Origin: Diplosphaera chodatii
Taxonomy: Eukaryota; Chlorophyta; Trebouxiophyceae; Prasiolales; Stichococcaceae
Direction: 5' to 3'
DNA length: 64,000 nucleotides
Assembly (NCBI GenBank): GCA_032358165.1
Contig: JAALGY010000014.1
Location: forward strand, 620,001 to 684,000
This document shows positions 36,442 to 48,365 of the stretch, piece by piece (position 1 is the first letter of the stretch; each line of letters opens with the position of its first letter). A program made the position numbers and the translations under genes. Under the pieces are notes generated by a model that was given only the letters and a program-made list of their open reading frames with translations, made no database searches and was not told where the DNA came from.

Positions 36442-39400
36442 TCAACAGGCGTGAGCCAGCAGCGCTGCAGCAACGACCGCTACAGAGACCACTGCCGTGC
36501 TCACAGATGTGCGGGCTGCGCTCTGTGGTGCTGGCGCGGGAGCGCTTCCCGCGCCCGTACTGCTTCCACTGCCGGCAGCAGGGCTACCACTGCTGCTGCC
36601 GCTCCCACCGCTGCCCCCTGCTGCACCAGCACCGTTGCTGCCCTCGCCGCCAGACATGCCGCTGCCTGCGCTGGCTGCAAAGCCGACAGCAGAAGCGGCG
36701 CCCGTGGTAGAGTTGACGAGCGCCAGCGTCTGCAGAAACAGATGGCTCGCCCTCTTTGCATGTGCCCTGACAGCCATGAACGGCTGAGCGACAGAGAGTG
36801 CAGGTATGTCACTGCAGCAGAGCGAACAGGCTCACAAGGTTTGCTGGTGCCGTCGTGTACGGCGTACGGTAGATGTTCGCCTCATACAGACGGCAACTGT
36901 GGTCGTCCTGCAGTGCCGTAGGCAGATCAGTCAGCAACGACTTCTGGAGCACAGCTTGGCAGGTGCAACGTCAGGGCACCATGAGGATGTGAGCTGCTGA
37001 GCCAGGAAGCCCTACCCAGTTGTACGCGTCCAGGTCACCCGCCATGGGCCGGTCCTGGAAACAGTTTGATGCTGCGTCAGCCTGACTTGCTGCGGAGGTG
37101 GGCACATGGCAGTGCTCTCCGCCTTGTGCAGCGTCCGCAGTGCAGCACGTGACGAAAGCATGATAATGTTAATGGTCACACGTGTGGTGATGTGGTCTTG
37201 AGAAGCGTCAGAGTGGCGACCATTACAGTGTAAACCCTAAACCCTAAACTCAGACCTGCAGCAGGACGGTGGCGTTGCGGGGGATCCAGCGGCCGTAGTC
37301 CACGGGGGCGTAGCCGTCCAGCGGCGGCAGCGCGGGCACGATGTCCAGCGTGTGCACCGCGCGCTGCTGCCGCCCCACCAGCAGCTTGTACAGCTGCGGG
37401 GCGGGAGAGTTGCGACTGAATTCTTGTGGCCCTGTCCCACGAACTGCCTGCGCCTGCCTCCAGCAGCATGGACAGCCGTGCACACGATCGGAACAGTCGG
37501 TGCAAAACATCTCAGCACAGCAAGCAGGGTCGGCCGCCCAAAACGTCAGCAGTAGTATGGTAGCAGGCTCCCGAGGCTCGGCAGCACCAGGCCTGGGCGC
37601 CACTTGAAGGCGCTGGTGCCTGGCGACGGCTGCTGCTGGTGCCGCCTGCGCTTCGGACCCCCTTCATGCGAGAGCATGAGCCCCTCAGCAGGGAGCCCAC
37701 CTCTGCAAACATGGCGTTGCCGGGCATCGGCGAGCCCAGCGTGACGACCTGCACGTCTGCGGCCGGCCACTGCAGGGCCGCCCAGGCGCCGGCGATCGCC
37801 GCCACGCCGCCGCCCAGGCTGTGCCCACTGATCAGCACCCTTGTCGGCTGCGTGTTGTTGCTGCCTGTGCGGGGGCACCAGCTGCCTCGGGTGAGTGCAC
37901 GCGATAAGGAACCGGAGTCGACCGGGGTGTAACTGAAATGACTCGACTGCACACGTGCCGATGTTATACACAACCATGAATGGTGGACTGAACACTCGGC
38001 AATTGATGCGGCGCCATGACACTGCACACCTGACAGCGTGTTGAGCACCGCAGTGATGTTCTCGCGTGGCACCCTGGCGTTCTCAGTGACGGACTGCAGC
38101 GACTGGAGGAAGCCCTGCGACGTCAGAAGTGCCCCACATGTCAGCTCTGCATCCCTCGTGCTGCATCTGCAGATGCTGGAAGTTTCAGAGAACAGGCAAC
38201 TTGCGGCACAAACAAAACAGCAGTTAAAACAGGGAATGACAAGTTGCAAGTGCTCGTACCGCATGTAGCTGCACGTCTGGGAAGAATTGGTCCAGTGCCG
38301 TGTTTGTGTTCGCCTGCAACCATTGTTTGATGCCATGGGATACCGAATGCCATACGTCTCAACAGGCTGCAGCTATGTCAAAGGTGGACAGGAAGACACG
38401 TTGACACCACATCAGGATGCTGCAGACATGTATGTCAATGCACAGCAGGTCGTCCAACAAATGCTGTAATGTGCTGTGGGTGAGGTCAAGGTTTAGATAC
38501 TGGGGCGGGAGCTCACTTCGTTGAGGTACGCCTTGAAGTCCTGCAGACAGCAAAGTGAGACAAGTGGTGAGCCTAGCACTGCATACAGGTTTTGCAGATG
38601 TTTGCACTGGAACTTGCATACCAATAGCTCAGGTCAACCACAGCAATATGAGCCATAGTCCAGGGCGCACCGTGATCCAGTCCTCCCGCGTGGTGCTACC
38701 CTTGAACACGATGGTGGCGGTGCGTGCGGTGGCGTTCCACGCAACCGACAGCTGCGTGCCCGTGCCGTTCACCGGGCCTGCAAGCGCCACAGATGTCATC
38801 GATGTGCGTGTCACGCCATGACTCGACTGATAGGACAGCCAGGGGTTTCAGATTTGCGCGGCTGGCATCCGAGTGCTAAGAGTTCTCATGTGTCAGTTCA
38901 CCTTGCGCAGGTAAAGCCTGCAGGTGACGGCGGACAAAACACCTGCTCACAGATGCAGATTCAAACAGCAACAATACGCACCAATCTGCACGCTGCCGGG
39001 CGCAATGTTGCCGGTGACGTTGTTGTACACATTGCAGCTGGCGGTGGCAGCTGGCCGCATCTGCAGGCAGCCCACGCAGATGTAGGACAAGCACGAGCAA
39101 AGCATTACTGCAAGAGCAGCGACTGCCGGTGCTGTGACCCGCTGGACAGGCGATGTGGAGGAGCGTGGAGCAACAAGCGGCAAGCTGCCGGCCAGGGCTG
39201 GACCAGGGAACGAGGAGGTGGCAGCACCTTGCACAGCACGGGAGGGCAGCCGGTCGCGTTGGCGCGTGCCGCAGCCGCGTCCCGCACCTGCGCCTCGTTC
39301 AGCGCCTCGTTCTCGTCGCCGCCATAGCCAAAGGACCTGCGCTCCCAACGGGGTCACACACGTGTTCAGTGCAAGGGTGCTGCTGCGTCGATGCAGGTCA

Positions 39401-41826
39401 TGGTGCGACTCGGGTGTGGCAGATTCACATGCAGCTCGCAAAGGCTGGTGTGCACTGCTGACAGACACGCAGCACGCCACCACCCAGCAACCCGGCACAC
39501 ACACACAAAGTCACCGACCAGGCTTTGTGGCATAACAGCAGCTGTGCAGCTGAAAAGCCGGCTCACTGGATGGTGTCCAGTATGTTGCCAAAGTTCTCGC
39601 CGGCGTTGATGAGCCCCGAGGCGACGTCGGTCACATCCTCAAAAAAACCGCTGATGCCACCCTGGTTTTCCTCTCCTGCTCACATGTGAGCAAATGAGCA
39701 AGATGCCTCCATCACTGTGCTCATGTGACGCACAATGTGTATCGCCTCCCACGTTGTGCCGTTGCAGAGCAGCGTGAGGTTGCTAGGTATGGTGTCGGTG
39801 CAGTTTAGCAGTCACCTGGCGCTGCGGTGCTGTTGGACAGCTGCGTGCTGCCGGACGTCGCATTGTAGTACTCGATGATGGCCGACACATACTGGTTCCA
39901 GCTGTTGCGTGCCAGCGTCGTGTTGGCCTGCAAGACAGACCCCAGATGCATCGCCGGAATGTCTGGCATGCCACATCAGCACTCCTGCATCAAGCTCATA
40001 GCACCACAGGACGATGCTCATGCGCAGGCATTCGACCAGAGAGTAGCACGCAGCAGCCAATGGCATCATGCAGACGCTCACTGTCCGCCCATCACAGTGC
40101 TCAGTCCTCACCACGGTGCGGGTGTCGTTCAGCAGGCGCACTTCGTCGGCCGGCACCGCGCCGCTCGCCAGCGTGGCGTTGGTCACGTTCAGGTGGGTGG
40201 AGGTGCTCCACAGGTACGACAGGTCCACCAGCTGCTGGAACGCGAACGCGAACGCCTGGTTGCCCACCTGTCCAGTCACAGCTCCTGTGGAGTCAGGCGA
40301 ACGCCAGTGCCACAGTTGTCGAGCAGGGTGTTGTGGGTTTGGGCATCTGCTGATCGGAGGCGTGGCGTAGCCACCTCCAGCTGATGCTGCACACTATCAC
40401 ATGCCAGAGGCAGACAGGAGGCACCGCCAGGTACGGACATGTGCAACTGACGCACAGTCAGGACAATGCCCATACCAGGGGAATGCAAAGGGCACTTGGC
40501 GAACAGTCGGGACGGTGCCCGTACCGCGGGCGCGCCAAAGGCGATGGAGCGGACTGACGCCGCGGGGTAGGCGACCGCCGCCCACAGGCCGCACAGCTCG
40601 GCCTCCGCGCCGCCATTGCCGTAGCCCGTGCACACGACCCGCAGCGGCTCCTGCGGGGGCCGCGCCGTCAAAATCATTGTTATACCAGGACCACAGGATG
40701 CAGCAGCCCATCGGCTGCACAACAGCGCCACAGCCGGAACCCAGCAGGCAGCCACACTCACCACCCCCTGCTACAGGGTGCAGGGTGGTGATTCTGGACA
40801 TGCAGCGCTCATACCCCCTGGCAGGCTGACACCCCGCACGGCGCGCACCTGGCCGTCCGAAACGTTGGCGATCAGCTGCTGCAGGGTGCGCCCGCCGGCG
40901 GCCGTGCCATTGACCAGGCTGACAAAGGGGCTGTCCACATCGGCGGCGTACGCGCCGGAAAAGTTGCCCTGGAGCAGCGGCGTCACGCTCGCGGGCGCAA
41001 AGCCGGGCTCCGTGGCGTTGAATGCAAGGCTTGACGCGTTGGCCTGCAGGGCAGCGTGCAGGCTGGCATGAGGGAGCGCATGCTATCAGGCAGGGCATGC
41101 TGCCCGCACCCTCTTCCTGCAGCATGCTGCAGGCCAGCTGCCGAATTCAGCCGCAAGCAGCGCGCACGCCACATGTGCATGCTGTGCATGATGCTTGAGA
41201 GGGTCTCCGCACCGCAAAGGCTATGACCGCCGCAGACGACGCATTCTGCCACGCCACCAGGACCGGCCCCGTCTCAATCGACACCAGAACTGACGGCTCT
41301 GCATCGGCAGGGGCGCACAGACAGCTTGCAGCCTGTGCTCACTACAGCTTGGCTGACAATATCGGCTGATGAAGTGCATGAATTTGCTGGTTGCCACCTG
41401 ATTGTAGCCTGTCACACTCAAGCTGGCAGTGCCATGTGCATCACGGGTGCAGCCGCGACCCTCAGCGCATTCATGTGAGGGCACAACTCGCAACAGCAAT
41501 GGAGACACAGGGTTTGTCAGCACATGTCGCCATGGGGCATGTGCACCTGGGGATGCCCGTGCGCCAGCCTGTGCATAGCTCAGGAACCTTGCGGCCTCCA
41601 CGTTCTTGAGGGTCACGGGCCTTCCGGGACCCAGCTGCGACAGCAGGCTGTTGAACTGGGCCACGAACGGCACGTCGCTCGCTGTTGTCGCTGCCTGCAG
41701 CAGGCTGCGACTTGGCACCAGCCGATGCAGCAGGCTGGTAGCTTCTACTGCTGGGCCATGATGCACTGATATAATAAGCACTAGAAGCACTCCCAGACAC
41801 CTTGCATAGGTCTTCGGCGATGACAT
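36442..41826 (-). CDS. Class 3 lipase C with predicted GPI-anchor tail
   Basis: Start at 41826: MSSPKTYARCLGVLLVLIIS, a clear signal peptide. The lead-in is VPFVAQFNSLLSQLGPGRP, LKNVEAARFLSYAQAGA, then FSGAYAADVDSPFVSLVNG. The first hydrolase-like module reads VVCTGYGNGGAEAELCGLWA (about 40640-40580) and GNQAFAFAFQQLVDL, with Gly replacing the GXSXG Ser. The second module has SVAWNATARTATIVFKGST and DWIT (about 38740-38675), HGFLQSLQSVTENA, VLISGHSLGGGVAAIAG (about 37840-37790), LGSPMPGNAMFAE, TLDIVPALPPLDGYAP (about 37355-37305) and DDHSCRLYEANIYRTP (about 36912-36865), so the Ser-Asp-His set is present. The last exon begins TLALVNSTTGAAS, continues as a Gly/Ser/Ala/Pro linker and ends in a hydrophobic stretch, VVSVAVVAAALLAHAC, at the stop 36442-36444. 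This layout predicts GPI anchoring at the cell surface. Confidence 0.88.
37231..37250. repeat. Short interstitial telomere-type repeat
   Basis: TAAACCCTAAACCCTAAACT contains two full copies of the plant/Chlorella-type telomere unit CCCTAAA plus flanking partial units. It lies in an intron of lipase C, a few bases past the donor site of the exon ending ATVLLQ. Confidence 0.85.
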
Positions 41827-42265
41827 ATCGCAAACTTGTTGCTGGCAGCTTTAGATCCTTGGTGCAAGAGAGAGGTGCAGCTTAAAGTCGACGGACGAGG
41901 CGCAACGAAACTGCCAACAAGACAGAGAAATGACAACACTGTAGCTAGGCACAATCAGCGCATTTGCACTCCGTCCCGAAATGCATGTGAGGTTGTGTCG
42001 CATGCGTCTCACGTCAGCTTGATCAGTCGGTTAGTCATGATGAAGCATCAGACCAGCTGGATGGTGACCCCCACCAGGCAGCTGTCGAGGATATCGAGGC
42101 AGACCTACGAACACTACTCATGGTAGGTCAGCTTCTGTTCCAATTATGACCTCCTACACCTTCAGTTCGCGACCAAGGCTTTGCTGCGACCGTGAGGGTG
42201 GGCACGACCAACACCCTTCTCTATGACTGCTGCAGAATGACCGTCATCATGCGCCCAGAAGAACA
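41827..42265. other. Spacer between lipase C promoter and PTST 3' end
   Basis: 439 bases holding the lipase C promoter and the 3' UTR of the starch-targeting gene. No coding signal seen. Confidence 0.5.
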
Positions 42266-44543
42266 CTACTCAATCTGTAGCACATTGTTTGTGGTCCCCG
42301 TTGCATCATCTCGCGTCGGCCAGTGCGGCGCCAGCCGCCACTGCCCGTCCACCAGGAACTTCACGGTGTAGTCACCTGTGCAAGACATGACACTCTGCAT
42401 AAAGAGCAACATCCCTACCATGAACAGGCAGCAAGCTGCATCTGGGGAACATCGATGCAAAAACGCTCTGCCGCTGTGCTGTCTCAAGCAATGCAAGCAT
42501 ATACTGCAGAGTAGGCGACTGTGATGATGCTTGTGGCTCACCTCTGCGGGCGTGCAGGGTTCCCTCGAAGCGGTGGAACACAGAGTCCCCGGCCCCCTCG
42601 GCTGACGACAGCGCCACGCCGCGCGACCAGCCGTCAAAGCTGCCCATCAGCCGCACCTGCACCCATCAGGATAGCCTTCTCACGGGCAGACAGTGCAGGT
42701 CCGAAAGCTACTGGATGACATGCCATGTCATGGTGGTGGCATGAGCCCAAGCTCCTGCAGTGCTCAGGCTGCGAGTTGGCGTCTGCATGGTGCGGCATCC
42801 CTGCTGCTTCGAGTGTGGCGCACCTCTTGTGCACCAGCACCCACCCACACCAGCGGCACCGCCTGGACTGCAGACTCCTCCAGCCTTCGCTGGTGCCGCT
42901 GCAGTTGCTGCAGCAGGTGGCACGCAAGGCACTCAACTATTTGGGAGAGGTGAGTTCATGTCTGCAGCCCAGCCAGCACTGTGGTGCTGCTCCCGTCAAA
43001 CTGTCGATCTGCTGAGTACATTCGCAATGTTCATACTGATCACATTGCAGGCACCTGCTGAAAGCGCGCCAGCGTCTGCGTCAATGCATATGCCTGCGTG
43101 CTGCCGCCACTGCTACCCGCACCCGCATTGCCTGCTGCCAGGCCTGCCTGCAGTGGCAAAAATTCCCAGTTCGCACTTGATTCCTCGACAGCCTGCTGCT
43201 CGTCAACGACCGTGTCCACAGTGAAATGCATCGGCATGGTTCGCATGGCTCCTTCTTGCTCATGCAGCAGACCACCAACATGCCTGCACTCGGTGCTTAT
43301 ATGCACCTGCCGCAGCAGCTGCTGCACTTGCACTCCGGTCTCCGCCAGGCTGGCGGCCGCGGCGCTAACGTCCGCGGAGCGCCCCGCGAGCTCCGCCTCC
43401 AGGTGCGCCACGTAGCGGTTGGCCCGGCTGAGCTGGGACGCCAGGCGGTTGCGCGACGCCACGACCTGCTCGTAGCGCTGCAGGATGCACAAGAAGACAG
43501 GACGGTTCCAAAGGGTCGCACTGGGTATAAGCGAAGAGCCTTGCAGCCGGGTGGATCAACAGTGCTCAGATGCATTGGTGATGAGCTTTGGTCAGGCACC
43601 ACAGTCCAGTGTTGGAGTTACCTGAGCATCGACGGTCTCAGTGCTGCGCTGCACGCGCCGCCTCGTCTTAGGGTTTTTGGGCGGGAAGGCCGGCGCACTT
43701 CCCGCTGCAGGCGCCCAGGCTGCTGGTGCGCTGACGGCCTCCCTCTGCCGTGACGACCGTGCCGCGACCGCCCCCGGGCTGCTGGGTGTTGATTGGCTGC
43801 TGGGCTGAGGCGCTGCTGCTGCTGCGCTGGCTGGTTCAAGCGGTTGCCTTTCGGCTGCTGCTGCCTGTCCATCCGCAGCTTGGTCATGAACCACAGGCTG
43901 CACCGCAGCTGCAGACACTGAGGGCTCCGAAGCTGACGGCTGCTGTTCTGCTGCAATGAAGGGCTGCTGCGCAACTCGCTGCGCTGCCTTTGCTGCCCGC
44001 AGCACTCCTATGCGCTGCTTGGCGACAGCCTGTGCAGGTGGCGCATACAACGTGGTTGCCGCCATGATCGCTAGCAACGGCAATATGTCCTTGGTGTGAA
44101 AATCTGTGCAGGCTGTTGCTGTCATGTCATGCAAGCTGGTGGTCGTTGCGCCGGCACGCGAACAGTCGCTGATTACGTCTGCCCAAAAATACACTCACCA
44201 GCAGACGAGCCTTCTCGCCGGAGGTGGCATCGGGCTGTGCTGCCTCCCCTGCCTCAGCCGCGAGGTCTGCATCGCTCCCTTGCGAGCTGTTGATGGCCTG
44301 CACCGCTTCTGGATGAATGTGTGCAATCCTTGCGGCGCCGCCACCGCTCGCCGCCACAACGACCCGATCGGCGTGACGCCGCTGAGAGCGCGGGCCTGCT
44401 ATGTCTGGTGATGCGGCCGGAGGGTGCTGCTTGGCGGAACCATGCGGCCTGTTGTATGTTGCAAAACTGCCGCTCCAGATGGCATGATGCTCCGCAGCAA
44501 CAAGCCGCATTGCTAACGTCATTATAACAGCGGAAACGATCAC
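42266..44543 (-). CDS. PTST: PROTEIN TARGETING TO STARCH (PTST)-like CBM48 protein
   Basis: PTST proteins are plastid coiled-coil/CBM48 proteins that bring granule-bound starch synthase (PTST1) or initiation factors (PTST2/3) to starch. Exon 1 (44543-44204; alternative Met at 44522 and 44510) is a transit peptide ending near DRVVVAAS. Exon 2 (about 44059-43622) is a low-complexity Ala/Gln/Ser/Pro linker ending STETVDAQ. The exon starting at 43477 is a coiled coil (RYEQVVASRNRLASQLSRAN, then LEAELAG). Exons near 43220 and 42955 lead to VPLVWVGAGAQE. The C-terminal CBM48 reads VRLMGSFDGWSRGVAL, FHRFEGTLHARRG, DYTVKFLVDGQWRLAP and NNVLQIE, with the stop at 42266-42268. The Trp residues of SFDGWS and GQWRLAP are the expected glucan-contact region. 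A single CBM48 after one coiled coil is closest to PTST1; the long linker is unusual. Confidence 0.86.
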
Positions 44544-45023
44544 CTACCCGCAGTTCTTCTGGTTTGCATCAATCATGCTACTGCATGGTTCGTGCTCACC
44601 AGGCAATTCTCGTTGCAGAGCAAGGAGCACCGATCATCTGTTTGCTTTGCCTGATCAAACGCTACCCAGCGACGTGCGCATGGGGGAGCAATCTTAGCCA
44701 CAGAGTCGATGTCTGGACCAGTCAATCTGGCAAGGCAGAGCGCTTGTCATATGTCGCAATGTCGGTCCAAATACAGCCTCGATTGCTGCTGCAGGGTGTG
44801 CTCTTTGCAGCTGCCCCGTGTCTCCGTCCAAGGCACAGGACAGCGGGGCCAGTCTGCAATTGCTGAAGCATCTCAAGCATATTGCACGGTAGCTTGCAGC
44901 CCTCCTCGGGTGCACTGTTGGTGCGCACGTTTGAGAGGCAGACGTGTGGTAGCATACAAGCATCCATTGTGCATCATCAGCGCCTCTCAAGTCGACAGCA
45001 AAGCAGGCAGCAGATCAACCTCA
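44544..45023. promoter_or_regulatory. Putative bidirectional promoter region
   Basis: The PTST-like gene (-) and the membrane-protein gene (+) start head to head within about 480 bases, so their promoters must share this stretch. No TATA box is evident. Part may be 5' exon sequence of the + strand gene: an ATG at 44759 opens a short Arg/Leu-rich, transit-peptide-like frame. Confidence 0.4.
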
Positions 45024-47483
45024 TGTCAGTCAGGCAGGTTGACAGCGATGAGCAGCGACTCCGGGAGCGGGTAGAGCACCTGACCAGCGAGGTGCGATCT
45101 AGCCCTGCTCTGGCCTCTTTAGCAGACACAGGAAGGTGGCTGCGGCATTGGCAATGCAAATATGCATCACTTTAGAAGCTTGTAGCTGGCCTCTGCTGTG
45201 GAGTCACCGTCAAGTGTTGCAAGCAGCTGATGCAACTTGTTTGGCGCATGCCCGCCACCACAATGGCATGCATGTGCGATCCGCTCACATGCATGCAGGA
45301 CCTCGGCATCATGCACGGAGTAGGTTCCTCAGCGATACTCTGGCGTGTAGGTGTCGCGGCTGCAGGGGGAGCTTGGCGATGTGCACAGTGCGGACTACAA
45401 CACGCTCAGGCGTGCGTACGTTTCGCTGGTCCAGCACTTCCGGGCGCTGCAAGTCGAGGCGCAGGTGGCTTGCAGCTCCGTGATTATGCGTACGGTGTGA
45501 TGTTTTGCCGCGATCACATACTGCTTTGCGGCGTGCACATGCTGTTCCCACGAGGTGCCAGCGGCACGAAAGCAATGTCGATGTGCATGCAGCGTGTGCA
45601 CTCTGCGGACTCGCAGATGCTGAAGGCGCACATCAATGCCTTGGACGTTGAGGTGATGAACCCCGACGAGGTCGCCAACGAGGTGCCAACCCTTGCTCAA
45701 ACTGGTGCATTCAGCTTGGTGCATCCTGTTGCCCCACGCCAAGTTGCCTAGCCTGCCTTACTCACATGGGAGGCTTTGCTGGTGTTGTCGAAGCAAAGCA
45801 GTGCATGCGTGCAGCTGACGGCGGTGGCGGCAGTGGCGGCAGTGGCGGTGGCGGCGGGGCGGGTGCTGCGGGGCCGGCGGCTGGCGCCGCTGCGGGTGGC
45901 GGTGTGGGGCGCCGGCGCCCTGCTCCTGGGCTGGCGCTTCACCCACGCTGGCTTCCAGCGCCTGGTGGGCAAACCCTGACGGTCACACTGTCTGTGTTGC
46001 CTGTGCCTTGGGTCGCCCTATGGCACCCTCCCGCCAGCCACTGCATAATCTGCGGTGGACCCTCCATGGTCTTGGTTGTGATTCTGAGCACGGACTCAAA
46101 GATGACCAGCAGCAGCATGCACGATGGTGCAGCGTGTGGCTGTGACATCTTTGTATCTATCTTCTGATCGCTGCCATGATCATCAGTACAAGAGTGGCGC
46201 ATCAGCATGCACAGCATCTGCATAAGGGAGGCATAACTCTGCACATTTGCATGCAGGGCTCGCTGCTGGTGAGCAACAGGCAGCGCAAGCGGCGGCTGCA
46301 GCAGGACTGGGAGACGCTCACGGTGCGCTGATTCTGCAGCCCGGCATGCAGCTGCAGGAGGACTGTCTTTTGCACAGTCTCACTGCCACCTACATTCGAG
46401 CAGCGCTCTTGGCGCGAGTTCATACTGTTGCTGCTCGCCGGCGGTGGGTTGCCGACATCAGCATGAACCGTCCACATGATGTTTGCGTGCAGGAGCGCAT
46501 CCGCATCATGGACGAGCTGACGCGGTGGGAGGGGCAGGACCCCACGCTGCAGCCGCCTGGCCCCTCTGTCCGCGCCCCCTCCTCCGAGGAGGGCTCTGCC
46601 AGCTGGGTGTCTGTCAGGTGGGTGCAGCGCCGCACGCCCTGAAGCGTTGTCCTTTGATGCGGCAGTGACCGTAGGACAGGGGAAGAAACAGGTGTGGTGC
46701 GATGCACGCTGGCCCTGTGCAGCAGCGTCGGCCGCGGCTGGCCGTCTGCCTCGCAGCAGGCCTGCCTGCAGGGCCACAAAGCTGACGGGTGTTAGCGCTT
46801 CCTGATGCAGCCGTGCAGAGGAGGGGGAGGGGCGGGTCAGCTACCCGAAGCCGTACAGCTCGGCGCAGGCGGCAGCCGCCGGACCTGCAGACGAGGATGA
46901 GGGCAGCGTCGCCTACCCGAAGGTGCCCACGCCAGCCACCGTCAAGCTGTGTACCATGTTGATGTTCGCTTACATACGCAGCAGCACTGCAGCATGGGCG
47001 TCACCAGCTGGCACAGCCACTGTGTGGGCAGCACCGGCTGTGCCATCTGGTCGTTCTGCCCCCCCAGTGCTGCACAAACTGTGCTGTCGTGGGTATGAGA
47101 GCGTGCCTGCCAGTTGCTTCATGGGCCGCCCACGCATACCCTTATTTGAGAAGCACTGCCCGCACACGCTGTCTGCCTCGGTGTACATGCCAGTGGTGCC
47201 GATCCAGCATGCGCCGTCCTGCAGAACGCATCACTGCTCGGGCTGCTGGTCATGTGTCTCGTTTGTTTCAAACCCGCAGGTGCGCGCCTCGAAGGACGCG
47301 GAGCAGGAGGGGGAGGTGGCGTACCCGAGTCCGCCCAAGCCGCCGCTGCCGGGCGGCGGCCGCCGCGGCGGCGACGGCGGCCAGCTGCGCACGGCGGATC
47401 TGCCCACCGCGCCGCCGCTGCCGTCGCCGGGGCTGCAGGAGGCGGCGCGGCGGCTGGACCTCGAGCCGGCGCTGCGTGCCTGA
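45024..47483 (+). CDS. Unrecognised coiled-coil/membrane protein with repeated YPKP motifs
   Basis: I do not recognise the family. Exons join in phase 0 from MSVRQVDSDEQRLRERVEHL (ATG 45024) through GELGDVHSADYNTLRRAYV (about 45367-45465), RVHSADSQMLKAHINALDVE (about 45591-45650) and a hydrophobic exon near 45813-45967 with two likely membrane segments (LTAVAAVAAVAVAAG and VAVWGAGALLLGW). Then comes a basic stretch, SNRQRKRRLQQDWETLT (about 46257-46320), followed by ERIRIMDELTRWEGQ (about 46492-46619). The acidic, proline-containing tail repeats GRVSYPKP, GSVAYPK and GEVAYPSPPKPP, and the stop is at 47481-47483. The topology suggests a coiled-coil N-terminus, a membrane hairpin and a disordered C-tail. 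The true start may lie upstream (44759-45024). The shared promoter with PTST hints at a plastid context, but that is weak. Confidence 0.6.
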
Positions 47484-48365
47484 GGGTTCCGAGGGTGCCT
47501 GAGGAAGCCCGCGAGTTGTGTACTGGTCGGCACAGCACCTCGCGGCTGCTGGGGCAAGTCAGAGAGCGCTTGGTGGTCGAGGACAGCAACGAAAGCCGCG
47601 TAGAGAGGCAGACGAGCGAGCGTTGAGGGCCACACGGCGGAGGGAGCGGGCGAGCTCGGTTGCAGCGGACATGAGTGGCTGGGTGTGTGCACAAGTTTGA
47701 GAGACTCGGACTGCACCTGGTGCTGTGTGTGGACAAGACCCCAGCATGACAACACTTGCCAGACAGAGACAGGGTGCACATCATGCTGGTCTCACGTGGT
47801 CAAGAGTGCACCGGTCCCAAGTGAGGTCAACGGTGTACTCGTTCATGTGTGCTACCAGTGCGAAAAGCTCTGCAAGATGGCATGTTGCTTGTGCCCGCAG
47901 CCAACTCTGCAAGAGTGACACGCCAGTACCAAAACCCCAATCCAGATGGAATGGTGCAACATGCGGCAGAATCAGGCTTAGCCACCCCAACTACCAGTGC
48001 TGGCAACTAGCCTTCAAGCCGAGCAGGGTCAGCTGTGCTATCATCCAGCTCACAAGCAGAACTATGCAGAAATGCATCGACATGTTTGCATTATGCAATG
48101 GTGAACCCAGAATGCTGACCCTGCAGTTTGTCCATCTGTTACCGATTCTCTAAGTGGTCTCTGCCAGGTCAACCACGACTGCTCGGTGCCGTCTTGCAAC
48201 TGCTGTCTTCTGGAGGAACCCTTCGTCATCTTCAACAGTCCCCCTTCAAGACAAGGCACGACGATCATGGAGACTCGGGAATGCCAGATGATCTCATGAC
48301 GTTGGAACCGATGCCCCTTCCTTGTAGGACGTTGGCCATAGCATGACTTTCTGGGCGGTAGGCAG
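47484..48365. other. Convergent 3' spacer
   Basis: About 880 bases between the stop of the membrane-protein gene (+) and the stop of the Kazal gene (-). No coding homology is recognised on either strand. Confidence 0.5.

Noticed and set aside
37231..37250. Chromosome end
   Set aside because: Only two telomere units, embedded in an intron of an intact gene with normal genes on both sides.
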